Assembly: GCA_000016765.1 (NCBI GenBank)
Contig: CP000699.1
Span: 1,798,001 to 1,862,000 of the forward strand
Length of the DNA: 64,000 nucleotides
Direction: 5' to 3'
Source of the DNA: Rhizorhabdus wittichii RW1
Lineage (GTDB): Bacteria > Pseudomonadota > Alphaproteobacteria > Sphingomonadales > Sphingomonadaceae
Part shown: positions 43,254-51,786 of the stretch, piece after piece
Numbering within the stretch: the stretch's first letter is position 1
Layout: each line of letters begins with the position of its first letter
Notes under the pieces: model-generated
The model's input: only the letters and a program-made list of their open reading frames with translations
Database searches by the model: none
What the model was told of the DNA's origin: nothing
Position numbers and translations under genes: made by a program

Positions 43254-45548
43254 TCACCGATATCGAAACGCCAGCGTTACTCCGTATGTCACCGGCTGCC
43301 CCATGTAGCGAACGACGGCATCCTGCACATAAGTGGCAGCCGAGTAGTAATAGGTGTTGGTTACATTGCGCCCCCAGATCGAGGCGCGCCATTTCCCGTC
43401 CTCGGCCTCGATGCCGGCGCGCAGGTCGAGCCGCGCATAGGCCTTGGTCTTGAACAGGGCCAGTTCGCCAAACTGGCTGTACGTCTCGCTCTGATAGCTG
43501 ACATTGCCGCCGAGGAAGGCGTTGAGCCGCTCGCTCACCGGCCACTTATATTCGCTGTCGCCGGTGAACTGCCATTTCGGCGTGTTGGGGAAGGCTTGCC
43601 CCTTGAAGTCGCCAGGCGTGCCGAACGGATCGACGTTCACGAAGGAGCTGGTCACCTTCGAACTGATATAAGTGCCCGCCGCCGAGACCTTGAGCCCCGT
43701 CACCGGAGCCGCGGTGATCTCCAGCTCCGCGCCGTTGACGCGCGACTTGGGGATGTTCAGCAGCCGCAGGACGTTGCCGACGCCCGGCAGCACGACGCTG
43801 CCCAGCACCTGCTTGTTCTTGTAGTCATAATGGAAGAGGGCACCGTTGAGTTGCAGGGCGCGGTTGAACAGGCCGGCCTTGAAGCCGGCCTCATAGGCCA
43901 GCACCGATTCCTGCGTGACCGGATTGAACGAGAGATAGCTGTTCGCCGGAACGATCGGGAAGCTGCCGGCCTTATAGCCCTTGCTGACATTGGCGTAGAC
44001 CAGGACGCGCGGGGCCAGGGTCCACTGGACACCGGCGCGCCAGGAGAAATTGTCCTGCTTCAGGGTCGACCGGACCACGCCCGCCGTCCCGGCCTCGGTG
44101 ACCGTGAAACACTGGCCCGGCAGGACGGGGGAACCGTTGAGGACGCTGAAGATCGTGGCCGCGACACCGTCGCCGCTGTCGCCCGCGCAGCCGGTGAACT
44201 TGGTACGGAAATCGGTGTAGCGCCCGCCGGCATAGACGTTGATCGCATCGGTCAGGTCGTAGTCGAAATTGGCGAAGACCGCCTTGGTGACCGAATCCTG
44301 GTTCGTATCGGTGGTGAAGGTCACCGGCAGCGGCGTCCCGAACAGGCCGGAGAACAGGTTCGAAACGGAGGAGACCGGGCTGAAGGTCGGATTGACCTCG
44401 CTGGTGTCGTCGTCGGCGTAATTGGCGCCGATCGTGAAATGTCCGCGATCCGCGATCGATCCGGAGAGGCGGAGTTCCTGGGAAATCGAGCGAAGCCTGC
44501 CGATAGTCTGGAAATAGCTGTTGTTCACCGTGGTGCCGTCGAGGTCGGCGAGCTGATTTTCACGGTAGCGGCTGTAGGAGGTCAGCGAGGTAAGCGTCAG
44601 TGCGTCGGCGACATCATAGTCGACGCGAAAGTTCGCCTGAATGAAGTCGTTGTCCCGGCGATAGCTCTTGTCGGTATCGAAGTCGGCGGCGCGCGCATTG
44701 TGGGGCGCGACGGGATAGCCGGTCAGTTCCGGCACCGGCGCCGGCGTGGTCGGCCGGTAGGCGATGAACTGCTGCGCCTGGGTATCCGAATGGTCGATCC
44801 AGCGGTTCAGCGTGAAGCTGGTCTTCAACCTGTCGCTGGGCGCCCAGTCGAGCGTCAGGCGGCCGTTCCAGAAATCCTGGACGCCAAGCTTGCGATCGGT
44901 GGTGTAGCTCTTCTGCCAGGCATCCATGCCGTCATGCTGGACCGCCAGGCGCGCGCTGAGCGTGGAGCTGATCGGCCCGCTCACGAAGCCACCGATCTGG
45001 TGCGAATTGAAGCGGCCATAGCTGAAGTCCGCGCCGGCCTGCAGGTCGTTGGTCGGCTTCGCCGCGACGAAGTTGATCGCGCCGCCGGTGGAATTGGTGC
45101 CGAACAGGGTGCCCTGCGGCCCTTTCAGGATTTCGACCCGCTCGAGGTCGAGGGCGGCGCCGCGCGCTTCGCTGCTGAACGGCAGGGGCGCCTGATCGGC
45201 ATAGACCGTCACCGTGGGGCGACCCGCCAGCGCGATGTCGCTGAAACCGATGCCGCGCACCGTATAGACCGGCGTGCCGACGCCCGAGTCCGCATAGGTG
45301 AGGCCGGGAGTGATCTTCACCAGGTCGCGGACCTGCGCGACGCCGACGCTGCGAAGCTGCTCGCCGGTGGCGGCGGTGATCGACATCGGGACCTTGTTGA
45401 TGTTCTCCTCGCGCTTCTGCGCGGTCACCACGATCTCGTTAAGACCAGAGTCCGCCGGGGCGGTCGTCTGGGCCAGTGCCGGCTGAACGGAGAGCAACGT
45501 CGCGACGCTGAGCATGGACGAGCCAACCAGATAACGTTTGGACTTCAT
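43254..45548 (-). CDS. TonB-dependent receptor of block 4
   Basis: 764 residues from the ATG at 45548, giving the signal peptide YLVGSSMLSVATLLSVQPALA; the open frame starts ten codons earlier. TonB-box-like EIVVTAQKREENINKVP, plug motif LKGPQGTLFGTNSTGGAINF, a long beta-barrel, and the C-terminal YGVTLAFRYR. This belongs to the sphingomonad receptor subgroup often linked to aromatic or other xenobiotic uptake. Two tandem block-4 operator motifs (45675-45694 and 45701-45720) lie upstream, shared with the divergent MDR gene. Confidence 0.93.
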   Translation of the reverse strand: MKSKRYLVGSSMLSVATLLSVQPALAQTTAPADSGLNEIVVTAQKREENINKVPMSITAATGEQLRSVGVAQVRDLVKITPGLTYADSGVGTPVYTVRGIGFSDIALAGRPTVTVYADQAPLPFSSEARGAALDLERVEILKGPQGTLFGTNSTGGAINFVAAKPTNDLQAGADFSYGRFNSHQIGGFVSGPISSTLSARLAVQHDGMDAWQKSYTTDRKLGVQDFWNGRLTLDWAPSDRLKTSFTLNRWIDHSDTQAQQFIAYRPTTPAPVPELTGYPVAPHNARAADFDTDKSYRRDNDFIQANFRVDYDVADALTLTSLTSYSRYRENQLADLDGTTVNNSYFQTIGRLRSISQELRLSGSIADRGHFTIGANYADDDTSEVNPTFSPVSSVSNLFSGLFGTPLPVTFTTDTNQDSVTKAVFANFDYDLTDAINVYAGGRYTDFRTKFTGCAGDSGDGVAATIFSVLNGSPVLPGQCFTVTEAGTAGVVRSTLKQDNFSWRAGVQWTLAPRVLVYANVSKGYKAGSFPIVPANSYLSFNPVTQESVLAYEAGFKAGLFNRALQLNGALFHYDYKNKQVLGSVVLPGVGNVLRLLNIPKSRVNGAELEITAAPVTGLKVSAAGTYISSKVTSSFVNVDPFGTPGDFKGQAFPNTPKWQFTGDSEYKWPVSERLNAFLGGNVSYQSETYSQFGELALFKTKAYARLDLRAGIEAEDGKWRASIWGRNVTNTYYYSAATYVQDAVVRYMGQPVTYGVTLAFRYR

Positions 45549-45674
45549 TCTTATATCCCCCTTCTCGACGCGCTCCACGGCACGGTTGTCATGTCCGCCC
45601 CAGCCCGGATGTCCGGCTGCGACCGCGCGTTTCGGAAGAACGCTTCAGCCGATGAAACGAGGTGCGCGGTCGTA

Positions 45675-45694
45675 AAGTTATCATATATGTTTTG
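45675..45694. promoter_or_regulatory. Block-4 operator motif, tandem copy 1
   Basis: AAGTTATCATATATGTTTTG. Its complement contains ACATATATGATA as in the 48653 site. It lies in the 273-bp divergent region between the TonB receptor and the MDR gene. Confidence 0.65.
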
Positions 45695-45700
45695 ATCGTC

Positions 45701-45720
45701 AAGTTGTCATATATCTCTTG
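45701..45720. promoter_or_regulatory. Block-4 operator motif, tandem copy 2
   Basis: AAGTTGTCATATATCTCTTG, 17 of 20 identical to copy 1 and in the same orientation. The start-to-start distance is 26 bp, about two and a half helical turns. Confidence 0.6.
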
Positions 45721-45821
45721 TCTAAGAAACGCTCTTCGGCGCATATTCGCTGCGGGCATGGAGCGCCGTCATGCGGTTTCGCGCATCGACTCGGCCCCGG
45801 CATTAACGCGCGGAGAATGAT

Positions 45822-46787
45822 ATGAAGCTGGTATGCGTTAGCGAGTTCGGGCCGCCCGAAGCGCTGCGAATCGTCGACGCTCCGGAACCCGTGCCCGCCG
45901 CCGGCCAAGCACTGGTCGCGATCGAGACGATCGGGCTGGGCTATATGGACACGGCAGCGCGCCGGGGCGAAAGTTATCTGGTATCATCGCCGGGCTTTGT
46001 TCCGGGATATGAGGTGGCCGGAACCGTCGCGGCCATCGGCAACGGCGTCGATGCATCATGGCTCGGCCGGCGGGTCTTCGCGATCCTGCGGCAGGGCGGC
46101 GGCTGCGCCGAGCGCCTGACGGTGCCGGCGAACGAACTCATCCCGCTGCCCGACGACATATCCTGCGAGAACGCGGTCGCCGCCGGGCTGAACGCGCTGG
46201 TCGCGCAGGTCGGGGTCGCCCGATTGCCGATCACCGACACCGACCAGGTCCTGGTGCGCGGCGCCGGCGGCGGCATCGGCCTGATGTGCGTCCAATATGC
46301 GGCGCTGCGCGGCGGCACGGTGGTCGCGACCAGCTCGTCGAGGGAGCGCGGCGAACGGCTCCTCGCGCTCGGCGCCTCGTCGATCTGGAACCGGCTCGAC
46401 AGCGATCTGGACGGTCCCGCCGCGTTCGACATCATCATCGACACGATCATCGGGCAGGATCTTCCCGCCTTCTTCGACCGGCTCGGCGACAACGCCCATT
46501 ATCTCTTCTGTGGCGGCGTCGGCGGCTTACCCCCCGCCGACTTCGGCATGAAGCTGATCGAGCATTTCCACAAATCGCCGACCGTCCACGCCTTCAGCCT
46601 CAACTCGGCCACGCTCGACGAGGTCGCACGCGAAGCGGCCATCCTGTTCGAGCATATCGCAGCCGGGCGGATATCATCGGTCGTCGACAGCGTCATGCCC
46701 ATGGCCGACATCGTCGAGGCCCATCGCAAGCTGGACGCCGGCCAGGCCTTCGGCAAGATCATCCTCCGGCCGGATGGCGGGGCATGA
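45822..46787 (+). CDS. Zinc-independent MDR/quinone oxidoreductase-like dehydrogenase
   Basis: 321 residues. The medium-chain dehydrogenase fold shows FGPPEALRIVDAPEPVPAAG at the N-terminus, VPGYEVAGTVAAIG, and NADP-binding VRGAGGGIGLMCVQYAALRG. Structural zinc cysteines are absent, pointing to the quinone oxidoreductase (QOR) branch, which reduces alpha,beta-unsaturated carbonyls or quinones. It is followed 49 bp later by an SDR; both are probably expressed from the operator-bearing promoter at 45.7 kb. Confidence 0.88.
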   Translation: MKLVCVSEFGPPEALRIVDAPEPVPAAGQALVAIETIGLGYMDTAARRGESYLVSSPGFVPGYEVAGTVAAIGNGVDASWLGRRVFAILRQGGGCAERLTVPANELIPLPDDISCENAVAAGLNALVAQVGVARLPITDTDQVLVRGAGGGIGLMCVQYAALRGGTVVATSSSRERGERLLALGASSIWNRLDSDLDGPAAFDIIIDTIIGQDLPAFFDRLGDNAHYLFCGGVGGLPPADFGMKLIEHFHKSPTVHAFSLNSATLDEVAREAAILFEHIAAGRISSVVDSVMPMADIVEAHRKLDAGQAFGKIILRPDGGA

Positions 46788-46836
46788 CATCGCCCTCAAC
46801 GACCATCGATCAACCCTTCCCACAGGAACCCGCACA

Positions 46837-47616
46837 ATGACAGACGCCAGATTGCCGTTCGGCCTCGATGATCGGGTCGCCATCGTCACCGGCGCCGGGC
46901 GCGGCATCGGCCGGGAGATCGCCCGCGTCTTCGCGCGCGCCGGTGCCCATGTCGTCGTCGCCACCCGCACCGCCGGACCGGGCGAGGAGACGGTCCAGCT
47001 GATCGAGGCGGAGGGCGGCAGCGCCCGGCTGATGATCGTGGATCTCGGGCAGCGCGCCGACGCCGTCTCGCTGATCGAGGAGACCGCCCGCCAGTTCGGC
47101 CGCATCGACATCGTTGTGCACAATGCCGGGGTGTTCCCCTTCGTCACCGTCGACGACATTTCCGACGAGGATCTGGAAAACACCCTCAACGTCAACCTGA
47201 AGGCCGCCTTCTGGCTGACCAAGGCGGCCGCGCCGATCCTGCGCGCCTCGCCCTCCCCGCGCCTGCTGTTCACCTCATCGCTCAGCGGCCCGCGCTTCTC
47301 CGCCGCGACCATGGTCCATTACGGCGCGTCCAAGGCCGGCCTCAACGGCTTCATCAAGGGCGCGGCGATCGAATATGGGCCCGATCGCATCACCGTGAAC
47401 GGCGTCGAGCCCGGTGCCATCCTGACCGACGCGACCAGGGCGATGGGCGGCCCCGAACGGCAGGCTGCCGTGGCCGCCGCCATTCCCGCCCGCCGGCTCG
47501 GCGAGCCCGAGGACATCGCCTACGCCATGCTCTTCCTGGCGTCGGATCAGGCCAGCTATATCACCGGGCAGACCATCGTCGTCGACGGCGGCATTTCGAT
47601 CCGGGTGCCCGTCTGA
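46837..47616 (+). CDS. SDR-family oxidoreductase
   Basis: 259 residues from the ATG at 46837 (CAGGAA upstream). Classical SDR motifs: IVTGAGRGIGREIARVF, VHNAGVF, catalytic Ser in FTSSLSGP, and YGASKAG with Tyr and Lys. The end, YITGQTIVVDGGISIRV, is typical. It is an NAD(P)-dependent alcohol or keto reductase of unknown substrate. The next gene begins inside its stop codon (TGATG), so it is translationally coupled to the DUF6081-like protein. Confidence 0.9.
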   Translation: MTDARLPFGLDDRVAIVTGAGRGIGREIARVFARAGAHVVVATRTAGPGEETVQLIEAEGGSARLMIVDLGQRADAVSLIEETARQFGRIDIVVHNAGVFPFVTVDDISDEDLENTLNVNLKAAFWLTKAAAPILRASPSPRLLFTSSLSGPRFSAATMVHYGASKAGLNGFIKGAAIEYGPDRITVNGVEPGAILTDATRAMGGPERQAAVAAAIPARRLGEPEDIAYAMLFLASDQASYITGQTIVVDGGISIRVPV

Positions 47617-48605
47617 TGGACAAGGACAGCAAGGCCGGGACGAAGACGGTCTGGTTCGACGACTTCGCCACCGGCTTCCACATCGGCGCCGATGGGCGCG
47701 CAGCGCAATGGAAGCCGCTCGAAGCAGGGGCGTTCCGTCCCGCCGATGCGATCATCACCACCGGCGACGACGGCCTCACCGTCATTCCGAAGGGCATCCA
47801 TCCGCAATCCGGCGAACCGGCCTTCACCCAGACCCGCGCACCGGCCCCACCGGATGCCGAGATCCCCGGCGTGCTCGATCATGTCAAATGGTTCGCGTCG
47901 GTCGATCGGCGATCCTCCGGCGGCCTACCCGGCTTCGACACCCCGTCCGGCAAGACGATCCATGTCGAGACGCTGATGAGCGGCCGCACCTATGGGACCG
48001 AAGGCCATCCGTTCGGCGACGCGGTCGGCGATCCGCTCAACGACATCCGGCTCGCCGCGCCCGCCATGTTCAACCTCGATCAGGAATCCAACATCGTCTT
48101 CGGCTTTTTCCTGACGAACCGCGGCATCTTCGCCGCCTATGAACGCGCGCCCTTCGCCCGCGCGAGCTTCGGTCATTATGCCGCCTTCTCCTTCGGCCTG
48201 CAGGTCGGCGCGCGCGCGCCCGACGACTGGCACCGGCTCGCCATTTCCTATGATCGCGCCTCCAACACCGCGCGCTGGTTCGTCGACGGGAAGCTCGCCC
48301 TCGAAATCGACCGGGTCGGGCGCCGGCTCGATCGCCGCCACATGATCATCGACGTCGGCGGCGAGGAGCAGGAGGTTCGGCTCAACCAGCTCCAATGCGG
48401 CTTCGGCCTGTACACGCTGCTGGATGGATCGCTCGACGGCGGCCCCGGCCTCGTCGACCTCTACGGCTATCCGATGTTCTTCGACACCGCGCGCGGCGAA
48501 CCGCACCGGCAAGACTATGTCGATCGGGATAGCCGGCCGACCAGCCGGCTGTTCGGCCAAGGCGCCGAGCTGAAAAGCCGCTGGCATTCGGTCTCCTATC
48601 GCTAG
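47616..48605 (+). CDS. Uncharacterised protein resembling the DUF6081 family
   Basis: 329 residues, no signal peptide. I do not recognise a proven function. The pattern TVWFDDFATGFHIG, PGVLDHVKWFASVDRRSSGG, MSGRTYGTEGHPFGDAV and VFGFFLTNRGIFAAYERAPF resembles, from memory, the uncharacterised DUF6081 family, better known from actinobacteria. Beta-rich segments with a late WHRLAISYDRASNTARWFVD suggest a concanavalin/LamG-like jelly roll, but this is inference. It is coupled to an SDR by a stop-start overlap and precedes the IlvD-type dehydratase, so a role in the same conversion is likely. Confidence 0.7.
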   Translation: MDKDSKAGTKTVWFDDFATGFHIGADGRAAQWKPLEAGAFRPADAIITTGDDGLTVIPKGIHPQSGEPAFTQTRAPAPPDAEIPGVLDHVKWFASVDRRSSGGLPGFDTPSGKTIHVETLMSGRTYGTEGHPFGDAVGDPLNDIRLAAPAMFNLDQESNIVFGFFLTNRGIFAAYERAPFARASFGHYAAFSFGLQVGARAPDDWHRLAISYDRASNTARWFVDGKLALEIDRVGRRLDRRHMIIDVGGEEQEVRLNQLQCGFGLYTLLDGSLDGGPGLVDLYGYPMFFDTARGEPHRQDYVDRDSRPTSRLFGQGAELKSRWHSVSYR

Positions 48606-48652
48606 GCCCACCGCTTACGCGGCACGGATGCGGAATCCCGCCGCACCCGAAG

Positions 48653-48672
48653 CAACATATATGATATCTTTC
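48653..48672 (+). promoter_or_regulatory. Block-4 operator motif (reference copy)
   Basis: CAACATATATGATATCTTTC, ending 17 bases before the IlvD-type start. Nineteen of its bases (48653-48671) recur as an exact inverted copy at 51225-51243. Confidence 0.7.
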
Positions 48673-48689
48673 AGGAAGGGATGTCCGGC

Positions 48690-50396
48690 ATGACGACCCG
48701 AAAATTTCGATCCGAGATCATCCGCGAAGGCGTGGTCCGAACGACCACGCGCAGCTTCCTCTACGCCCTGGGCGAGGACGACGAGGATCTGCGGCAGCCT
48801 CATGTCGCCGTCATCCACACCGGCGGCGAGATGAGCCCGTGCAACACCACGCTGCGCGATCAGGCGCTCCACGCCAAGACGGGCATCTATGCGGGTGGCG
48901 GCACGGCGCATGAATGCCCGGTGGTGTCGGTGTCGGACGGGCTGTCGGTGGCGCATTCGGGGATGCGCTTCTCGCTGATCTCGCGCGAGCTGATCGCCGA
49001 CAGCGTGGAGGCGACCGTCCGGAGCCATCAATGGGATGGCGTCCTCGCGGTCGGCGGCTGCGACAAGAACATGCCCGGCCTGATGATGGGCATCGTGCGC
49101 TGCAACGTCCCCTCGGTCTTCCTCTATGGTGGGGCAGCCCTGCCCGGCCATCTCGGCGGCCGCGACGTCAACATCGTCGACACCTATGAGATGATCGGCC
49201 GGGTCCTGGCGGGAGAGGCGACGCAAGGGGAACTGGAGGACATGGCCCGCGCCTGTCTTCCGACGGCGGGAGCCTGTGCCGGCCAATATACCGCCAACAC
49301 CATGGGCATGGTGTCGGAAGCGCTCGGCCTGGCGCTGCTGGGCTCCTCGATGATCCCGGCGGTCTATGCCGCCCGGGCGCCGATGGCGCGCAAGGCGGGC
49401 AAGGTGCTGATGCGAGCGGTGCTCGGCGGTGGGCCGCTGCCGCGCGACATCGTCACCCGCAAGGCGCTGGAAAATGCCTGCGCCGTGGTCGCCGCCACCG
49501 GCGGTTCGACCAACGCGCCGCTGCACCTTCCCGCGATCGCCAACGAAGCGGGGATCGATTTCGACCTCGACGATGTCGCCGCAGTGCTCGCCCGCACGCC
49601 GCTGATCGCCGATCTCAAGCCCGGCGGCCGCTTCCTGGCCAAGGACGTGTTCGAGATCGGCGGCACCCCGGTGATCCTGAAGGCCCTGCTCGACGGCGGC
49701 CATCTCCATGGCGACTGCATGACGGTCACCGGGCGGACGCTCGCCGAAGACCTCGCCAAGGTCTGCCCGCCGGACGGGGCGGTGGTCCGCGACTGCGGCA
49801 TGCCGATCGCGCCGTCCGGCGGCGTGACCGTGCTCAAGGGCAATCTGGCCCCAGACGGCGCACTGCTGAAGACCGCCGGCCTGAAGAAGCTCGAGCATCG
49901 CGGCCCCGCCCGCGTCTTCGAGTCCGAGGAGCAATGCCTCTCCGCCGTGCGGGCGATGGCCTATGCGGCCGGCGACGTCATCGTGATCCGCAACGAAGGG
50001 CCGCGCGGCGGCCCCGGTATGCGCGAGATGCTGGGCATCACCGCGCTGCTCTACGGCCAGGGCATGGGGGAGAAAGTCGCCCTGATCACGGACGGCCGCT
50101 TCTCGGGCGCGACCCGGGGCATGTGCATCGGCTATATCTCGCCCGAAGCGGCCAGTGATGGACCGATCGGCCTGGTCCGCGACGGTGATCTCATCGCCAT
50201 CGACGCGCGCGACGGCATCGTCAGTTTGCAGGTCGAACTGCCAAAAGGTGAGTTGGAGGCGCGTCGCGCCCTGCCCCGCCCCGCCCGTGTTCGTCCGAAA
50301 GGAGGGGTCCTCGAAAAATATGCGGCGATCGTTGGACCGGCCAACAAGGGCGCCGTAACCCATAGCGGCAACGTCATATGGGAGATGGATCCGTGA
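48690..50396 (+). CDS. IlvD/Edd-family dehydratase (sugar acid or dihydroxyacid)
   Basis: 568 residues from the ATG at 48690, nine bases after AGGAAGGG; an ATG at 48681 abuts that site and is less likely. The three iron-sulfur cysteine regions are visible: GGEMSPCNTTL, GGCDKNMPGLM and CLPTAGACAGQYTANTM. The late FSGATRGMCIGYISPEA carries the catalytic Ser motif. The family includes dihydroxy-acid dehydratase and pentonate/hexonate dehydratases. The catabolic context (FAH, SDRs, aldolase) favours a sugar-acid-type substrate over branched-chain amino acid synthesis, but this is inference. Confidence 0.9.
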   Translation: MTTRKFRSEIIREGVVRTTTRSFLYALGEDDEDLRQPHVAVIHTGGEMSPCNTTLRDQALHAKTGIYAGGGTAHECPVVSVSDGLSVAHSGMRFSLISRELIADSVEATVRSHQWDGVLAVGGCDKNMPGLMMGIVRCNVPSVFLYGGAALPGHLGGRDVNIVDTYEMIGRVLAGEATQGELEDMARACLPTAGACAGQYTANTMGMVSEALGLALLGSSMIPAVYAARAPMARKAGKVLMRAVLGGGPLPRDIVTRKALENACAVVAATGGSTNAPLHLPAIANEAGIDFDLDDVAAVLARTPLIADLKPGGRFLAKDVFEIGGTPVILKALLDGGHLHGDCMTVTGRTLAEDLAKVCPPDGAVVRDCGMPIAPSGGVTVLKGNLAPDGALLKTAGLKKLEHRGPARVFESEEQCLSAVRAMAYAAGDVIVIRNEGPRGGPGMREMLGITALLYGQGMGEKVALITDGRFSGATRGMCIGYISPEAASDGPIGLVRDGDLIAIDARDGIVSLQVELPKGELEARRALPRPARVRPKGGVLEKYAAIVGPANKGAVTHSGNVIWEMDP

Positions 50397-50433
50397 AGAC
50401 CCGGCGGCATCAGATCGTGAAAGGCTCCGACGC

Positions 50434-51204
50434 ATGACCGACGCCAGAGTCGTGCTGGTGACGGGCGGCGCCTCCGGGATCGGCGCGGCGACCGTGCGCC
50501 ATTTCATCGCGCAGGGCTGGAACGTCGTCGTCAACTATTTCATGGAACGCGAGGCGGAAGCAGCCGAAGCGCTGGTCGAGGAGGCGGTCTCCGCCGGCCT
50601 GCGGGGCCTGGCGGTGCGCGGCGACGTCGGCCGCGACGAGGATTGTCGGCGCATGGCCGAGGCGGCCATGGCCCGCTTCGGCCGGATCGACGGGCTGGTC
50701 AGCAGCGCCGGCGCGTCCCGGATGGTGCCGCAGCACGATCTCGACGCCCTCACCCTCGACGATTTCCTCCACAGCACGACCGTCAACACCGCCGGTCCGT
50801 TCCAGATCGCCCGCGCCTGCGCCCCTGCACTGCGCGCCGCCAGGGGGGCCGTGGTGATCGTTTCTTCCTATGGCGGAATCACCGGAACGGGATCGTCGAT
50901 CGCCTATGCCGCGTCCAAGGGCGCGACCAACACGCTGACCCTTTCGCTCGCGCGCGTGCTGGCGCCCGAGATCCGGGTCAACGCCGTCTGCCCCGCGCTC
51001 GTCGCCGACGGCTTCGTCCAGCGGCTCGATCCCGACCTGTTCGAACGGCGCGCGGCGACCCAGCGCGACCGGTCTCCGCTGAAGAGGATCGGCCATGCCG
51101 CCGACGTCGCCGCCGACATCCACTGGCTGGTCGCCGGAGCGTCGCTGATGACCGGCGCGGTGCTGATGCTCGACGCCGGGCTCCATCTCAACATGGACGG
51201 CTGA
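50434..51204 (+). CDS. SDR-family oxidoreductase
   Basis: 256 residues. The NAD(P) motif is VTGGASGIGAATVRHF. The usual NNAG is VSSAGAS here. Catalytic Ser lies in VIVSSYGGITG, and Tyr and Lys in IAYAASKGA. C-terminal MTGAVLMLDAGLHLNMDG. It lies 37 bases after the dehydratase in the same direction, so it may oxidise or reduce the substrate or product of that enzyme. Downstream, at 51225, is an inverted exact copy of the operator that precedes the dehydratase. Confidence 0.9.
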   Translation: MTDARVVLVTGGASGIGAATVRHFIAQGWNVVVNYFMEREAEAAEALVEEAVSAGLRGLAVRGDVGRDEDCRRMAEAAMARFGRIDGLVSSAGASRMVPQHDLDALTLDDFLHSTTVNTAGPFQIARACAPALRAARGAVVIVSSYGGITGTGSSIAYAASKGATNTLTLSLARVLAPEIRVNAVCPALVADGFVQRLDPDLFERRAATQRDRSPLKRIGHAADVAADIHWLVAGASLMTGAVLMLDAGLHLNMDG

Positions 51205-51224
51205 TAGTGGCGCCATACACTCCA

Positions 51225-51243
51225 AAAGATATCATATATGTTG
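51225..51243 (-). promoter_or_regulatory. Block-4 operator motif, exact inverted copy
   Basis: AAAGATATCATATATGTTG, the exact reverse complement of 48653-48671. It precedes the glyoxalase-GST-NTF2 genes; the ATG of the first is 112 bases downstream. Confidence 0.7.
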
Positions 51244-51354
51244 ACCTGAACTGACGCCTCCAGCTAGAAGAGCGGTACAGCCTGGCCAGGCCGGGCGAAG
51301 CCGTCACGTTCGCCTTCGCAAAAGGCTGCCGCGACGCCGGAGGACTTGTTCGAC

Positions 51355-51786
51355 ATGGCTGCTACGCAATTCTGGCACACGATGCTGCGGATCTCCGATC
51401 CGGAGAAGACGCTTCGATTCTTCGAGCTCCTCGGTCTCAAACAGGTCGACCGGCATGACAATGAGGAAGCTCGCTTCACGCTCTATTTCCTGGCCGTGCC
51501 TGGCAATGAGGAGGCCGCCCAGATCGAGCTGACCCACAATTGGGACGAGGGCGATTACGGCAAGGGTCGCAATTTCGGCCATCTGTGCTTCTATGTCGAC
51601 AACATATATGATACCTGTCGCCATCTGTCCGACGCCGGCGTGATCATCAACCGGCCGCCGCGCGATGGCGTCATGGCTTTCGTCAAGACGCCCGACGACA
51701 TATCGATCGAGCTCGTCCAGGCCGAGAAGAAGGCGCTGCCGCCGCAGGAACCCTGGTTGTCGATGCCCAATGTGGGCAGCTGGTAG
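51355..51786 (+). CDS. gloA: Lactoylglutathione lyase (glyoxalase I, VOC fold)
   Basis: 143 residues from the ATG at 51355 with GGAGGA ten bases upstream (a TTG at 51346 is possible). Metal ligands of glyoxalase I are visible: His in FWHTMLRISD, Glu in QIELTHNWDEG, His in FGHLCFYVDN and Glu in ISIELVQ. It isomerises the methylglyoxal-glutathione hemithioacetal, or a related 2-oxoaldehyde adduct. The next gene, glyoxalase II, begins directly after the stop codon. A copy of the block-4 motif lies inside the coding sequence at 51600. Confidence 0.92.
   Translation: MAATQFWHTMLRISDPEKTLRFFELLGLKQVDRHDNEEARFTLYFLAVPGNEEAAQIELTHNWDEGDYGKGRNFGHLCFYVDNIYDTCRHLSDAGVIINRPPRDGVMAFVKTPDDISIELVQAEKKALPPQEPWLSMPNVGSW
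51600..51616 (+). promoter_or_regulatory. Block-4 motif inside the gloA coding sequence
   Basis: CAACATATATGATACCT, 15 of 17 identical to the 48653 copy, encoding part of VDNIYDT. It could be chance, because the Tyr/Asn/Ile codons are fixed by protein function, or an intragenic roadblock site. Confidence 0.3.

Noticed and set aside
51355-51786. VOC protein as an extradiol ring-cleavage dioxygenase
   Set aside because: Only 143 residues, with glyoxalase I metal ligands, directly followed by glyoxalase II; extradiol dioxygenases of this fold are about twice as long.
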